Below are positions 1-7,435 of a stretch of 28,807 nt of DNA, one piece after another. Position 1 is the first letter of the stretch. Every line of letters starts with the position of its first letter. The notes below the pieces were generated by a model that did no database searches, had not been told where the DNA came from, and was given only the letters and a program-made list of their open reading frames with translations. This DNA is from Micavibrio sp. UBA5703 (GTDB lineage: Bacteria; Pseudomonadota; Alphaproteobacteria; Micavibrionales; Micavibrionaceae). The position numbers and the translations under genes were made by a program. The DNA lies in NCBI GenBank assembly GCA_002420015.1, contig DIHF01000017.1:22784-51590 (forward strand). Direction: 5' to 3'.

Positions 1-131
1 CAGAGCTTATGTATAACAGTTTATCGCGCCGTTGCGCCGCCCTTTTGTAAGGTATGAAGGCTGGCCGCACGCCCGGAAGTTCCCTCCGAGAATTACAGGG
101 AATTACCAGCAGGCGCGGGATGGAGATTAAA

Positions 132-2726
132 ATGGTTAAGACTATGCTCATTGACGCAACCCATGAGGAAGAAACCCGGGTTGCGATTATCGACGGCAAA
201 CGCCTTGTCGAATACGACTACGAAAGCAAACTCCGCAAACCGCTGAAGGGAAGTATTTTTCTGGCCAAGGTGACGCGCGTCGAGCCGTCGCTGCAGGCCG
301 CTTTCGTCAATTTTGGCGGCAACCGCCACGGCTTTTTGCCGTTCTCTGAAATTCACCCCGACTATTTCCGCATTCCGATCGCCGACCGCGAGGCGCTGCT
401 GGCCGAGCAGGAAGAGTTCATGAAGCAGCATGAGGAAGAAGAGGCGCAGGAGCAGGAAGAACAACAGCAACAGGAGCAGCGAGGGGAATCGGAATCCGAA
501 TCCGACGACAATGCGTCCGGCGAAGACAATGAAGATCATCCGGATGAGGGGGTGGCCGACAACGAGGACGCCGATTCCGAAGGCAACATCGAACACATCG
601 AAGACGAATACGTCATCGAAGAAGTCGGCGGCACGGAAGAATCGCAGGATGGCAATGCGGCCGATAAGGACGATGCCGAATCGCATGAAGGCGATCTGAA
701 CGACAATATCGGCAACCAAAGAGACGAATCCGAAGGGGAACTCTCGGAAGGTCGGGAAGGCGAAGCCGGCGGCGAAAGGCAAGGACAGGATGGCGAAAGA
801 GGCGGCAGAGGTCGTCGCGGGCGCTATGGGCGCGGACGGCGCGGCGGCAGGGGCCGCCGGATGCCACATCGCAGCCGCAACGTCGAATCGCTGGGCGGCG
901 ATACGGAAGACAGCGACCGCCGTTTCCGCTTTAATCTGCGCCGCAAATACAAAATTCAGGAAGTCATTAAACGCGGCCAGATCATGCTGATTCAGGCTTC
1001 GAAGGAAGAGCGCGGCAACAAGGGCGCTGCCGTGACGACGTATCTGTCGCTGCCGGGCCGCTATTGCGTACTGATGCCCAACAGCCCGCGTGCCGGGGGC
1101 GTCAGCCGCAAGATCGCGAATTATCAGGACCGCGCCCGCATGAAGGAAATTCTTGAGGAACTCAAGATCCCCGACGGCATGTCGGTTATCGTGCGCACGG
1201 CGGGCGTTGCCAGAAGCAAGGTCGAGATCAAGCGCGACCTCGATTATCTCGTCAGGCTCTGGGATACGATCCGCGAAGACACCCTCAAATCCAGCGCGCC
1301 TGCGCTGATCTATGAGGAAGCCGATCTGATCAAGCGTGCCATCCGCGATCTTTACGGCCGCGATGTCGAGGAAATTCACGTTGCCGGCGAGGAAGGCTTC
1401 AACGCGGCGCGGCAATTCATGAAGATGCTGATCCCCTCGCACATCAAAAAGATTTTCCACTACGAGGAAAGCAGGGTGCCGCTGTTCCACAAATATCACG
1501 TGGAATCGCAAATCAACGATATTGGCGAACCGCGCGTGACGCTGAAATCCGGCGGTTATATGATTATCAATCCGACGGAAGCGCTTGTTTCCGTCGACGT
1601 GAACTCCGGCAAGGCGACCAAAGAGCGCCATATCGAAGAAACCGCGCTTAAAACGAATCTTGAGGCGGCGACGGAAGTGGCGCGGCAATTGCGCCTGCGC
1701 GACCTTGGCGGTTTGATCGTCATCGACTTTATCGACATGGAAGACCGGCGCAACAACGCCAAGGTCGAGCGCAAGCTGAAAGAGGCGCTTTCGACCGACC
1801 GTGCGCGCATTCAGGTCGGACGCATATCGTCTTTCGGTTTGCTGGAACTTTCACGCCAGCGCATGAACCCCAGTCTGACCGAGGCACAGTATAATGTGTG
1901 CCCGCACTGCAAAGGGGCCGGTGTCATCCGCACATGCGATGCGATGTCGATTGTCGTGCTGCGTGCGATTGAGGAAGAAGGCATGCGCGGCCGCGCCGCG
2001 CAGATCATCGTGCATGTATCGAACGATGTCGCGCTTTACATTCTTAACAACAAGAAAAGCAAGCTGGCCGATATCGAAAAACGCTATAACTTCACCATTC
2101 TTACCCGCGTTGATGAAACCATCGCGCCGTCGAGCTACAGGATCGAGGTGGCAAAGCCCGCCGCCGGATATCAGGAGCGCGACGAGGACAAGGAAGATGC
2201 TGATGTCGTCGAGGGCGATGAGGACGACAATAATGATATAGATGGCAATGCGCCGCACGAAAGGTCCGGGGATTCGTTCGAACGCAAGGGCCGCCGCAGG
2301 GGCCGCCGTGGAGGCCGCCGCCGCCGTGGAGGCCGTCGCGATGGCAACGACAGGAATTTCGGGAATGACAGGGAAACGCAGGAGGGCGGGCGTGAATCCG
2401 GGCCGGAAGAAAACTTCAACCGTGAGGGTGCCAATGGTGATTCTCGCGATCAGGAGGAAAGACCGCGCCGCCACGAGCGTAACCGCGAGGAGCGGCCGTC
2501 AAGGGAGCGTGGAAGAGAGCATGCGAAGGAACATACAAGAGAACATGCGCCCGCCCGCAAGCAGGAGGTTTCGGAGGATACGCCCCGAAGCGAGCCCGCC
2601 GCGCCGCCAGTTCAGCCGCGCCGTGCCGAGTCTGCGCCCAGAAACACGGCACCCAAGGAACATGAAGTCGTCAACGAACCGCCGAAAAAGAAAAAAAGCG
2701 GCTGGTGGAATCGGTTGACGGAGTAG
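132..2726 (+). CDS. rne: Ribonuclease E (Rne/Rng family)
   Basis: Endoribonuclease E, the core of the RNA degradosome and of rRNA/tRNA processing. ATG at 132 is preferred over in-frame starts at 54 and 120 because GGAG at 122-125 sits 6 bases before it and the protein then begins MVKTMLIDATHEEETRV, the family's usual N-terminus. That gives 864 residues (E. coli: 1061). The first half of the S1 domain (about 35-95) is separated from the second half (about 265-325) by a Glu/Asp/Gln-rich and then Arg/Gly-rich insert, as in alphaproteobacterial homologues. The catalytic Mg-binding aspartates are visible as SVDVNSG (D489) and IDFIDMED (D532), 43 residues apart as in E. coli D303/D346. The Zn-link CPHCKG begins at C590. 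The C-terminal third is disordered and Arg-rich, ending PPKKKKSGWWNRL. Its 5' region runs off the window, so the promoter cannot be judged. Confidence 0.96.
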   Translation: MVKTMLIDATHEEETRVAIIDGKRLVEYDYESKLRKPLKGSIFLAKVTRVEPSLQAAFVNFGGNRHGFLPFSEIHPDYFRIPIADREALLAEQEEFMKQHEEEEAQEQEEQQQQEQRGESESESDDNASGEDNEDHPDEGVADNEDADSEGNIEHIEDEYVIEEVGGTEESQDGNAADKDDAESHEGDLNDNIGNQRDESEGELSEGREGEAGGERQGQDGERGGRGRRGRYGRGRRGGRGRRMPHRSRNVESLGGDTEDSDRRFRFNLRRKYKIQEVIKRGQIMLIQASKEERGNKGAAVTTYLSLPGRYCVLMPNSPRAGGVSRKIANYQDRARMKEILEELKIPDGMSVIVRTAGVARSKVEIKRDLDYLVRLWDTIREDTLKSSAPALIYEEADLIKRAIRDLYGRDVEEIHVAGEEGFNAARQFMKMLIPSHIKKIFHYEESRVPLFHKYHVESQINDIGEPRVTLKSGGYMIINPTEALVSVDVNSGKATKERHIEETALKTNLEAATEVARQLRLRDLGGLIVIDFIDMEDRRNNAKVERKLKEALSTDRARIQVGRISSFGLLELSRQRMNPSLTEAQYNVCPHCKGAGVIRTCDAMSIVVLRAIEEEGMRGRAAQIIVHVSNDVALYILNNKKSKLADIEKRYNFTILTRVDETIAPSSYRIEVAKPAAGYQERDEDKEDADVVEGDEDDNNDIDGNAPHERSGDSFERKGRRRGRRGGRRRRGGRRDGNDRNFGNDRETQEGGRESGPEENFNREGANGDSRDQEERPRRHERNREERPSRERGREHAKEHTREHAPARKQEVSEDTPRSEPAAPPVQPRRAESAPRNTAPKEHEVVNEPPKKKKSGWWNRLTE

Positions 2727-2745
2727 TTGTTTTTACTACTGTCGA

Positions 2746-2878
2746 TGTCATCCCGAGCGAAGTCCGAAGGGCGAAGCCGAGGGATCTTTGGCATCTCTTT
2801 TTGATAAGAATTTTCCACGAAGATCCCTCGACTGCGTCATAGCCCGCTTTGCGGTCCATGACTTCGCTCGGGATGACA
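2746..2878. repeat. Intergenic palindromic repeat
   Basis: A perfect 19-base inverted repeat (TGTCATCCCGAGCGAAGTC at 2746-2764, complement at 2860-2878) encloses a second perfect 11-base pair of arms (CGAGGGATCTT at 2778-2788, complement at 2820-2830). The RNA or single strand would fold into a long, interrupted hairpin. It lies between the convergent ends of rne and the pilin-like gene. Repeats opening with ATCCCGAGCGAAG are common, non-coding intergenic elements in many proteobacterial genomes. Bidirectional termination or mRNA 3'-end protection is possible, but there is no clear T tract. Confidence 0.8.
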
Positions 2879-2908
2879 ACAGGTGGAATTGTCCGTGGAA
2901 TTTACGGT

Positions 2909-3613
2909 TTAGCGCGCCAGAATGACTGCGTAGAAATAGGTCACGTCGGGGTTTGGGGCGGTGTCGGTGAAGCAGCCTGCGGATTGCCGATCGAGTTCAA
3001 AGGGTGCGGGGTCGCCGTCGAGGATCGTCGGGCCGCCGCCCGCATAAGCGCCTGTGAAGGCCGTTGTGGCGATGCCGGTTGTTTCAACGGGAAGCGTTCC
3101 CGCCGTGCCCACGCCGAGATCGCGGTTGATTTGCAGACATAGTTCCGTGCTGGCGTTCGGCATCAGCATGATGATGTCGTTGCCCGTAGATGCGGCGGTC
3201 GTGCCCGCCGGGCCTGCTGTGGTGCCGACATTGTTGGCGCCGGTGAATATCCATTCGCTGCCGTCATTGGCGCCGGAAGGCGGGTCTTGATATGTCAGAC
3301 CTCCGCCTGTCGAGAAAACTTTGCAATCATCGACCGAACAATTGGCGTTTGTGTAATCCGTCGTCGTCGCAGGGTTTTCAAAGCTGATGTCGCTTTCGCT
3401 GATGCCGCGTGTTTGCATTTGTTGGATGGCGGATTCGATGCTTTTTGTGTAACGCATAACCTGCGTGGCGCGGACGCGCAGTTTTTCAAAATCGCCGCTC
3501 TGATCGACGGAGCTTCCCGAACGGCTGAGGATGGCGGTCAAAAGGCCAAGCAGCACAATCGCAACCAGTATGATCCAGATGACATTTCCGCTTTCGGCGT
3601 TTCTCCGCGTCAT
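2909..3613 (-). CDS. Pilin-like membrane-anchored protein, unknown function
   Basis: 234 residues. A short charged N-terminus (MTRRNAESGN) runs straight into a hydrophobic helix (about residues 11-28, VIWIILVAIVLLGLLTAI). A polar ectodomain rich in Gly, Thr, Ser and Asn follows, with four or more cysteines (CSVDDC near the middle, single Cys later). This layout resembles type IV pilin-like or minor pseudopilin proteins, but the canonical prepilin peptidase motif with Glu at +5 is not clear, so I do not name it a pilin. The ATG has GGAG 8 bases upstream. It starts only 13 bases after the aminotransferase stop, so the two are probably cotranscribed. It could also be a secreted, membrane-tethered protein unrelated to pili. 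Confidence 0.8.
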   Translation of the reverse strand: MTRRNAESGNVIWIILVAIVLLGLLTAILSRSGSSVDQSGDFEKLRVRATQVMRYTKSIESAIQQMQTRGISESDISFENPATTTDYTNANCSVDDCKVFSTGGGLTYQDPPSGANDGSEWIFTGANNVGTTAGPAGTTAASTGNDIIMLMPNASTELCLQINRDLGVGTAGTLPVETTGIATTAFTGAYAGGGPTILDGDPAPFELDRQSAGCFTDTAPNPDVTYFYAVILAR

Positions 3614-3626
3614 TAAAATTCTCCGC

Positions 3627-4778
3627 TTATTTCTGCCAGTCCTGAAGGCGGCGGCAGGCCTCTATGATATCATTTGTATCGTCGGCAAAACAGATGCGAA
3701 CGGTGGTATGTCCCCGCGCTACGTCGAAATCAAGGCCCGGCGTCATGGAAACCCTGGCTTCGCCCAGCATGCGGCGGCAAAATTCCTCGCTGTCGTTGGT
3801 CAGGTTGTGAATATCGGCGTAAATGTAAAAGGCGCCTTTGACGTTCGAGAGTTTCTTAAAGCCAGCCTTCGGAAGTTCCGCTTTCAGGATGTCGAGGTTC
3901 TTTTTGTAGTAGGCGACATAACCGTCCAGCACGTCCATATGGTCGAAGACTTTATAGGCAAGGTGTTGCGAGATGGTGGTCGGCGACACGAAATAGCTCT
4001 CCGACAATTTTTTGATACGGTCGGTCATTTCCGGCGGCAGAACCATCCAGCCCAGGCGCCATCCGGTCATGGCAAAATATTTTGAAAAGGTGTTCAGGAC
4101 GATGGCGTTGTCCGTAAACTTTGCGGCGGTCTGCGCGGGTTCGGCGTAGGTGATGTTGTGATAGGCTTCGTCCGAGATCAGGCGCACGCCGTTCGCATCG
4201 CACCACTGGCATATTTTGTTGAGTTCGGATTCGGAGAGCATCGTTCCCGAAGGATTGGACGGGCTGCAAATCACAAGCCCGTCGAGTTTCTCGCCGCATT
4301 TTTCAAGCAGCGCCGCTGTGGGCTGGTAATCGGTTTCCGCCGAGGTTTGAATTTCGACAGGGATCAGGCCAAGCGTGTTTATGATGTTGCGGTAAGGCGG
4401 ATAGGTCGGCGTGCAGATTCCGATCTTGTCGCCCGGGTCAAAAGCGGCGATGAAAGCCATCGACAACCCGCCCGAAGATCCGGCGGTGATGGCCACGCGT
4501 TCATAGTTAAAATTAATGCCGTAACGGTCGCGGTAATAAAGCGCAATGCGGTCGCGCACCAGCGTCATGCCGAGCGCCTCGGTATAGGTCTGGCGCGGGT
4601 CGCGGTCGATGACGTCCTTGGCGTAATCGAGCACAGGCTGCGGTACGCCGAAACAGGGCAGCCCCGCGCCAAGGCGCTTGATGTCCTCTCCCTTTTGGGC
4701 GCGTGCGTTGGCTTCGCGCAGGATATCCAGCGCCCGGAACATCGGGATGTCGGACCGGCGGGAAAGTTTCAGGGTCAT
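3627..4778 (-). CDS. PLP-dependent aminotransferase, class I/II fold
   Basis: 383 residues, full length for fold-type I aminotransferases, cytoplasmic. Recognisable features are the cofactor phosphate loop AGSSGG near residue 100, the SPSNPSG motif near 175, the Asp/Tyr pair SDEAYHNI that contacts the PLP ring, and the Schiff-base lysine in NTFSKYFAMTGWRLGW. A C-terminal Arg in TVRICFA would bind the substrate carboxylate. The closest group by motif is the aspartate/aromatic aminotransferase-like family; the substrate cannot be read from sequence. GGAG lies about 10 bases before the ATG. It is the first gene of an apparent two-gene minus-strand unit with the pilin-like gene. Confidence 0.9.
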   Translation of the reverse strand: MTLKLSRRSDIPMFRALDILREANARAQKGEDIKRLGAGLPCFGVPQPVLDYAKDVIDRDPRQTYTEALGMTLVRDRIALYYRDRYGINFNYERVAITAGSSGGLSMAFIAAFDPGDKIGICTPTYPPYRNIINTLGLIPVEIQTSAETDYQPTAALLEKCGEKLDGLVICSPSNPSGTMLSESELNKICQWCDANGVRLISDEAYHNITYAEPAQTAAKFTDNAIVLNTFSKYFAMTGWRLGWMVLPPEMTDRIKKLSESYFVSPTTISQHLAYKVFDHMDVLDGYVAYYKKNLDILKAELPKAGFKKLSNVKGAFYIYADIHNLTNDSEEFCRRMLGEARVSMTPGLDFDVARGHTTVRICFADDTNDIIEACRRLQDWQK

Positions 4779-4989
4779 AAAGCGGTTGCTCCGTCACATA
4801 TTCAGGGCTTTCCAGTATTCACAAAACCACAGCCGAATCAACCTAAATCATTGTAAACATAAGGGTTTTTGTCTTTTGGGGGCGAGTGCAATAAAAATCC
4901 CCAATAAATCCGCCACAAATTAATTCTGCATTTTATTTACTTTGTATTTACCTAACTAGTGTTATGTTAAATATTGTTGGGAGTGTAAT

Positions 4990-5118
4990 ATGTTCGCAGG
5001 ATTAACGGCAGCTTTGTTCGGATTTATGTGCCTGAGCCTGGCGGCGGCGAACATGAAAGCCAGACCAGCGCTTGAGGGAAAGCGGAAGGTTGGAAGAGCA
5101 AGACGGGCAGGGTCCTAG
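4990..5118 (+). CDS. Small putative membrane peptide (42 aa)
   Basis: ORF of 42 codons with a well-placed ribosome binding site (GGAG at 4980-4983, 6 bases before ATG). The product starts with a hydrophobic stretch (MFAGLTAALFGFMCLSLAAAN) followed by a basic tail rich in Arg and Lys (KRKVGRARRAG). This is the layout of a one-helix membrane peptide with a positive cytoplasmic end. The 211 bases upstream (4779-4989) are AT-rich and hold no other gene; TTGTAT at 4942-4947 with TGTTAA at 4965-4970 is a weak promoter candidate. I do not recognise the family. It could be a chance ORF, although the ribosome site and composition argue for translation. Confidence 0.5.
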   Translation: MFAGLTAALFGFMCLSLAAANMKARPALEGKRKVGRARRAGS

Positions 5119-5205
5119 GGGAGCAGCCTTCGGGGGAAGGCAGGACCGCCCGCCCGTGCGTTAGGGTTTTATTGGGAAAGGGTTTTTGGGGTTTAGCGTT
5201 TTATC

Positions 5206-5332
5206 TCTTATGTCATGTGCCTGGCCTGTATGATTTCCGGGTCGCTTCATTACCCCGCAAGTCTATGAAGCACCGGAGCAAGATTTTACAGGCTTTCCTT
5301 ACCGCCGGGGGGTTCCCCGGCGGTTTTTTTTT
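5206..5332 (+). ncRNA. Putative structured small RNA or 3' UTR ending in a terminator
   Basis: The segment contains nested complementary arms: GCCTGTA (5224-5230) with TACAGGC (5287-5293), CCGG (5237-5240) with CCGG (5273-5276), and GCTTCAT (5244-5250) with ATGAAGC (5265-5271) closing a 14-base loop that contains CCCCGC. A strong intrinsic terminator follows directly. The fold could be an independent small RNA or the 3' UTR of the 42-codon ORF transcript. I compared it from memory with 6S, SRP, tmRNA, RNase P and common riboswitches and see none of their signature motifs. The 5' boundary is a guess. Confidence 0.4.
5302..5332 (+). terminator. Strong intrinsic terminator
   Basis: A 9-bp perfect GC-rich stem (CCGCCGGGG at 5302-5310 with CCCCGGCGG at 5315-5323) closes the GGTT loop and is followed by nine consecutive T (5324-5332). 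It insulates the small ORF/RNA region from the exported-protein gene that starts at 5374. Confidence 0.93.
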
Positions 5333-5373
5333 GTGCTAGGATCAAGGTGTCATTGTTCAGGAGGGCTTCGCCC

Positions 5374-6027
5374 ATGTTTTCGAGATTTTTCCTTTTATCG
5401 GTTTTAACTGTCGTTGCGGTTTTTGTTTTTAATTCGGCGCGCGCCGAAGATGCCGCTGCGCCGCCAGTCGCAGAGGCCGAACAGCCTGCGGAGGCTGCGC
5501 CCGCGAAGGAAGCCGAAGACCCGGACAGCCCCGCGCCGAAAATGCGCGCCGCGATCAAGAAAGTTTCTGAAGGGCTTGAGGCTGACAAGATGCAGCACTT
5601 TGCCGCCGTCTATAACAATTACAACATGGTCAACACCGTCAAAATGGTGCGCGGCGATGTTTCCAACGCGATCAAGTCGTGCGGCGAAAACAATTCCGAC
5701 ATGAAAGAGGAACTTGATGGCCGTTTTGCGAAATGGGACGAGGCTGTAAGCCCCGTCATCGCGGATGCGGAAGCCAACGTCAACAACATGGTGCTGGCGC
5801 AGGACTACGTGAAGAAGGAAGATTTTCAAAACATCTTCAAGTTGATCGACGAGACACGTGACTATTCGATCAAGAAATATAAAAAGGAACCTGTGACGAC
5901 CAAGGAGTCCTGCGGTTACCTTCTCGGGAAAATGGATGAGACGCAAAACGCCATGGTTTCCCTGCTGCGCGCCGGGATGATGAGCCATCCTCAGGCGACA
6001 GCCATGCCGCCGAAAAAAGAACAGTAG
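5374..6027 (+). CDS. Exported protein of unknown function
   Basis: 217 residues. The ATG at 5374 is chosen because AGGAGG (5359-5364) lies 9 bases before it; an in-frame GTG at 5347 would place extra residues ahead of the signal peptide. A Sec signal peptide is clear (MFSRFFLLSVLTVVAVF..., likely cleavage after ARA at residue 24). An Ala/Pro/Glu-rich linker follows (about 25-55), then a helical domain with two cysteines (KSCGEN and ESCGYL contexts) that may pair in the periplasm. No known domain is recognised. It ends 21 bases before the glycosyltransferase gene in the same direction, so the two may share a transcript. Confidence 0.85.
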   Translation: MFSRFFLLSVLTVVAVFVFNSARAEDAAAPPVAEAEQPAEAAPAKEAEDPDSPAPKMRAAIKKVSEGLEADKMQHFAAVYNNYNMVNTVKMVRGDVSNAIKSCGENNSDMKEELDGRFAKWDEAVSPVIADAEANVNNMVLAQDYVKKEDFQNIFKLIDETRDYSIKKYKKEPVTTKESCGYLLGKMDETQNAMVSLLRAGMMSHPQATAMPPKKEQ

Positions 6028-6048
6028 GCGTTTGAGATCAATAGTCAA

Positions 6049-7110
6049 ATGAAAATTCTTGAAGTCATGGCCGGGGCGGAGCATGGCGGGGCCGAGACCG
6101 CCTTCGTCGATATGTGCGTTGCCTTTGCCAAAGCCGGACAAGAGATCGAGGTCGTGACTCGGGACAACGACAGCCGCGTACCCGCACTGGAAAAGGAAGG
6201 CTTGCGCGTGCACAAGCTGCCCTTCGGCGGCAGGATGGATTTCTATACGCCGTGGCGGATGAAAAAAATCATCCGCGAATTTCGCCCCGACATCGTACAG
6301 ACTTGGATGGCGCGTGCCGCCGCCAAAACGCCGAAATGGGCGAAAGGTGGGGGGATTGGGCGGTATCTGATCGTTTCGCGCCTCGGCGGTTATTACAACA
6401 TAAAGTATTTCAAAAACGCCGATTACTTCACCACCATCACGCCCGACATCCGAAGGCATCTGATGGATCACGGCGTGGAAGGCGAGCGCGTTTTGCACAT
6501 CAACAATTTCGCGGATGTCGAGGCCGTGAAAAATCCCGTGCGCCGCGCCGATCTGGCGACGTCGGAAAATGCGCCTGTCGTGCTGGCGCTCGGGCGGCTG
6601 CATCCGAGCAAGGCGTTCGATACACTCATTAAAGTCGCGGCGCAAATGGAGGGTGTTTATTTCTGGATCGCGGGTGAAGGCCCGCAGCGCGCGGAGCTGG
6701 AAAAGCTGATCGCCGATTTGAATGTAGGCGCACGTGTGAAACTTCTGGGGTGGCGCGAGGACCGCGCCGCTCTGCTTCAGGCCGCAAATATCTGCGTGTT
6801 TCCTTCGCGCTATGAACCTTTCGGCACGGTGTTCGTGCAGGCATGGGCGCAGAAAATTCCGCTGGTGACGACGAACGCCGACGGGCCGCGCCAGTTCGTG
6901 CGTGATGGCGAAGATGGCTTGGTGGTGGAAATCGACAACGTAGAACAAATGCGCGCGGCCATCGTCAAAATTATTGATGACAAGGCGCTGGCGGCGCGGC
7001 TGGTCCAAAACGGCTATGGCCGCTACTTGGGTGAATTTACCAAAGAAAAAACGGTGCTGGCTTATCTGGATTATTTCAGGGAAATAAGGGCGCGTGAAAA
7101 AGTTGTATAG
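6049..7110 (+). CDS. Glycosyltransferase, GT4 family (GT-B fold)
   Basis: 353 residues, typical for GT4 enzymes that move a sugar from a nucleotide donor onto lipopolysaccharide, capsule or a related glycan at the inner face of the cytoplasmic membrane. The N-terminal acceptor half begins MKILEVMAGAEHGGAET with the Gly-rich loop. The C-terminal donor half has LALGRLHPSKAFDTLI, WIAGEGPQRAELE and FPSRYEPFGTVFVQAW. The family's E-x7-E motif has its first Glu at residue 256, but the second position is Gln264. Acceptor and sugar are unknown. No strong ribosome site precedes the ATG, which fits coupling to the upstream exported-protein gene 21 bases away. Confidence 0.9.
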   Translation: MKILEVMAGAEHGGAETAFVDMCVAFAKAGQEIEVVTRDNDSRVPALEKEGLRVHKLPFGGRMDFYTPWRMKKIIREFRPDIVQTWMARAAAKTPKWAKGGGIGRYLIVSRLGGYYNIKYFKNADYFTTITPDIRRHLMDHGVEGERVLHINNFADVEAVKNPVRRADLATSENAPVVLALGRLHPSKAFDTLIKVAAQMEGVYFWIAGEGPQRAELEKLIADLNVGARVKLLGWREDRAALLQAANICVFPSRYEPFGTVFVQAWAQKIPLVTTNADGPRQFVRDGEDGLVVEIDNVEQMRAAIVKIIDDKALAARLVQNGYGRYLGEFTKEKTVLAYLDYFREIRAREKVV

Positions 7111-7133
7111 TTATTCCGCCTCATAATTCCATC

Positions 7134-7236
7134 TACCGTCGTCATCACACGCTTTATGCGTGTGATCCATCCTTCTTCGCCCTGCGGGCTTCGGCAGACA
7201 GGTGGATTGCACAGACAAGCCGTGCAATGACGGTAT
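7134..7236. repeat. Intergenic multi-hairpin palindrome
   Basis: Outer arms TACCGTC (7134-7140) and GACGGTA (near 7229-7235) enclose two internal hairpins. One is a 9-bp perfect stem (ATCACACGC 7144-7152 with GCGTGTGAT 7158-7166). The other is a 7-bp stem (ATTGCAC 7206-7212 with GTGCAAT 7222-7228). A smaller GCCC/GGGC stem lies between them. The junction-like fold matches the general style of CGTCAT...ATGACG intergenic repeats seen in Alphaproteobacteria. It has no coding potential and no obvious terminator T tract. Confidence 0.75.
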
Positions 7237-7271
7237 TTTTATATCTTCATAAAAACAAGGACCCCCCAAAT

Positions 7272-7300
7272 TTGAAAAAACGCCCCCTATATGACATAAT
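7272..7300 (+). promoter_or_regulatory. Near-consensus sigma-70-type promoter
   Basis: TTGAAA (7272-7277) and CATAAT (7295-7300) are separated by exactly 17 bases; each hexamer matches consensus at five of six positions. Transcription would start near 7307. The resulting leader of about 130 bases is AT-rich and has a hairpin (arms 7393-7401 and 7408-7415, core AAGCCA/TGGCTT) just upstream of the ribosome site of the Pro-rich protein gene. Confidence 0.7.
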
Positions 7301-7435
7301 TTTTCTATATCTTAACCGAATATTAATAAAATTAAGGCTTAATAATAAGCAGCGTAAAAGAAAAAACGGCTCAAGCGGTAAGTGTATAAAAAGCAAAGCC
7401 AGGACAATGGCTTGCAGTAAAAGAGGGTGTATTTC

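Noticed and set aside
93..1688. Long minus-strand ORF opposite rne
   Set aside because: It is antisense to the clearly conserved RNase E frame and its translation is low-complexity (Phe/Leu/Arg runs mirroring the acidic insert).
2746..2878. Insertion sequence remnant
   Set aside because: There are inverted arms but no transposase fragment or flanking target duplication that I can see.
5119..5332. 6S RNA, SRP RNA, tmRNA or a known riboswitch
   Set aside because: I looked for the SRP GGAAG...AGCAGCC loop, the 6S long-hairpin closing arms, tmRNA ends and TPP/SAM/cobalamin boxes and found none.
5404..7008. 534-codon minus-strand ORF opposite the exported protein and glycosyltransferase
   Set aside because: Both plus-strand genes have clear motifs, a signal peptide and ribosome sites. 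The antisense frame is His/Arg-rich with no recognisable domain.
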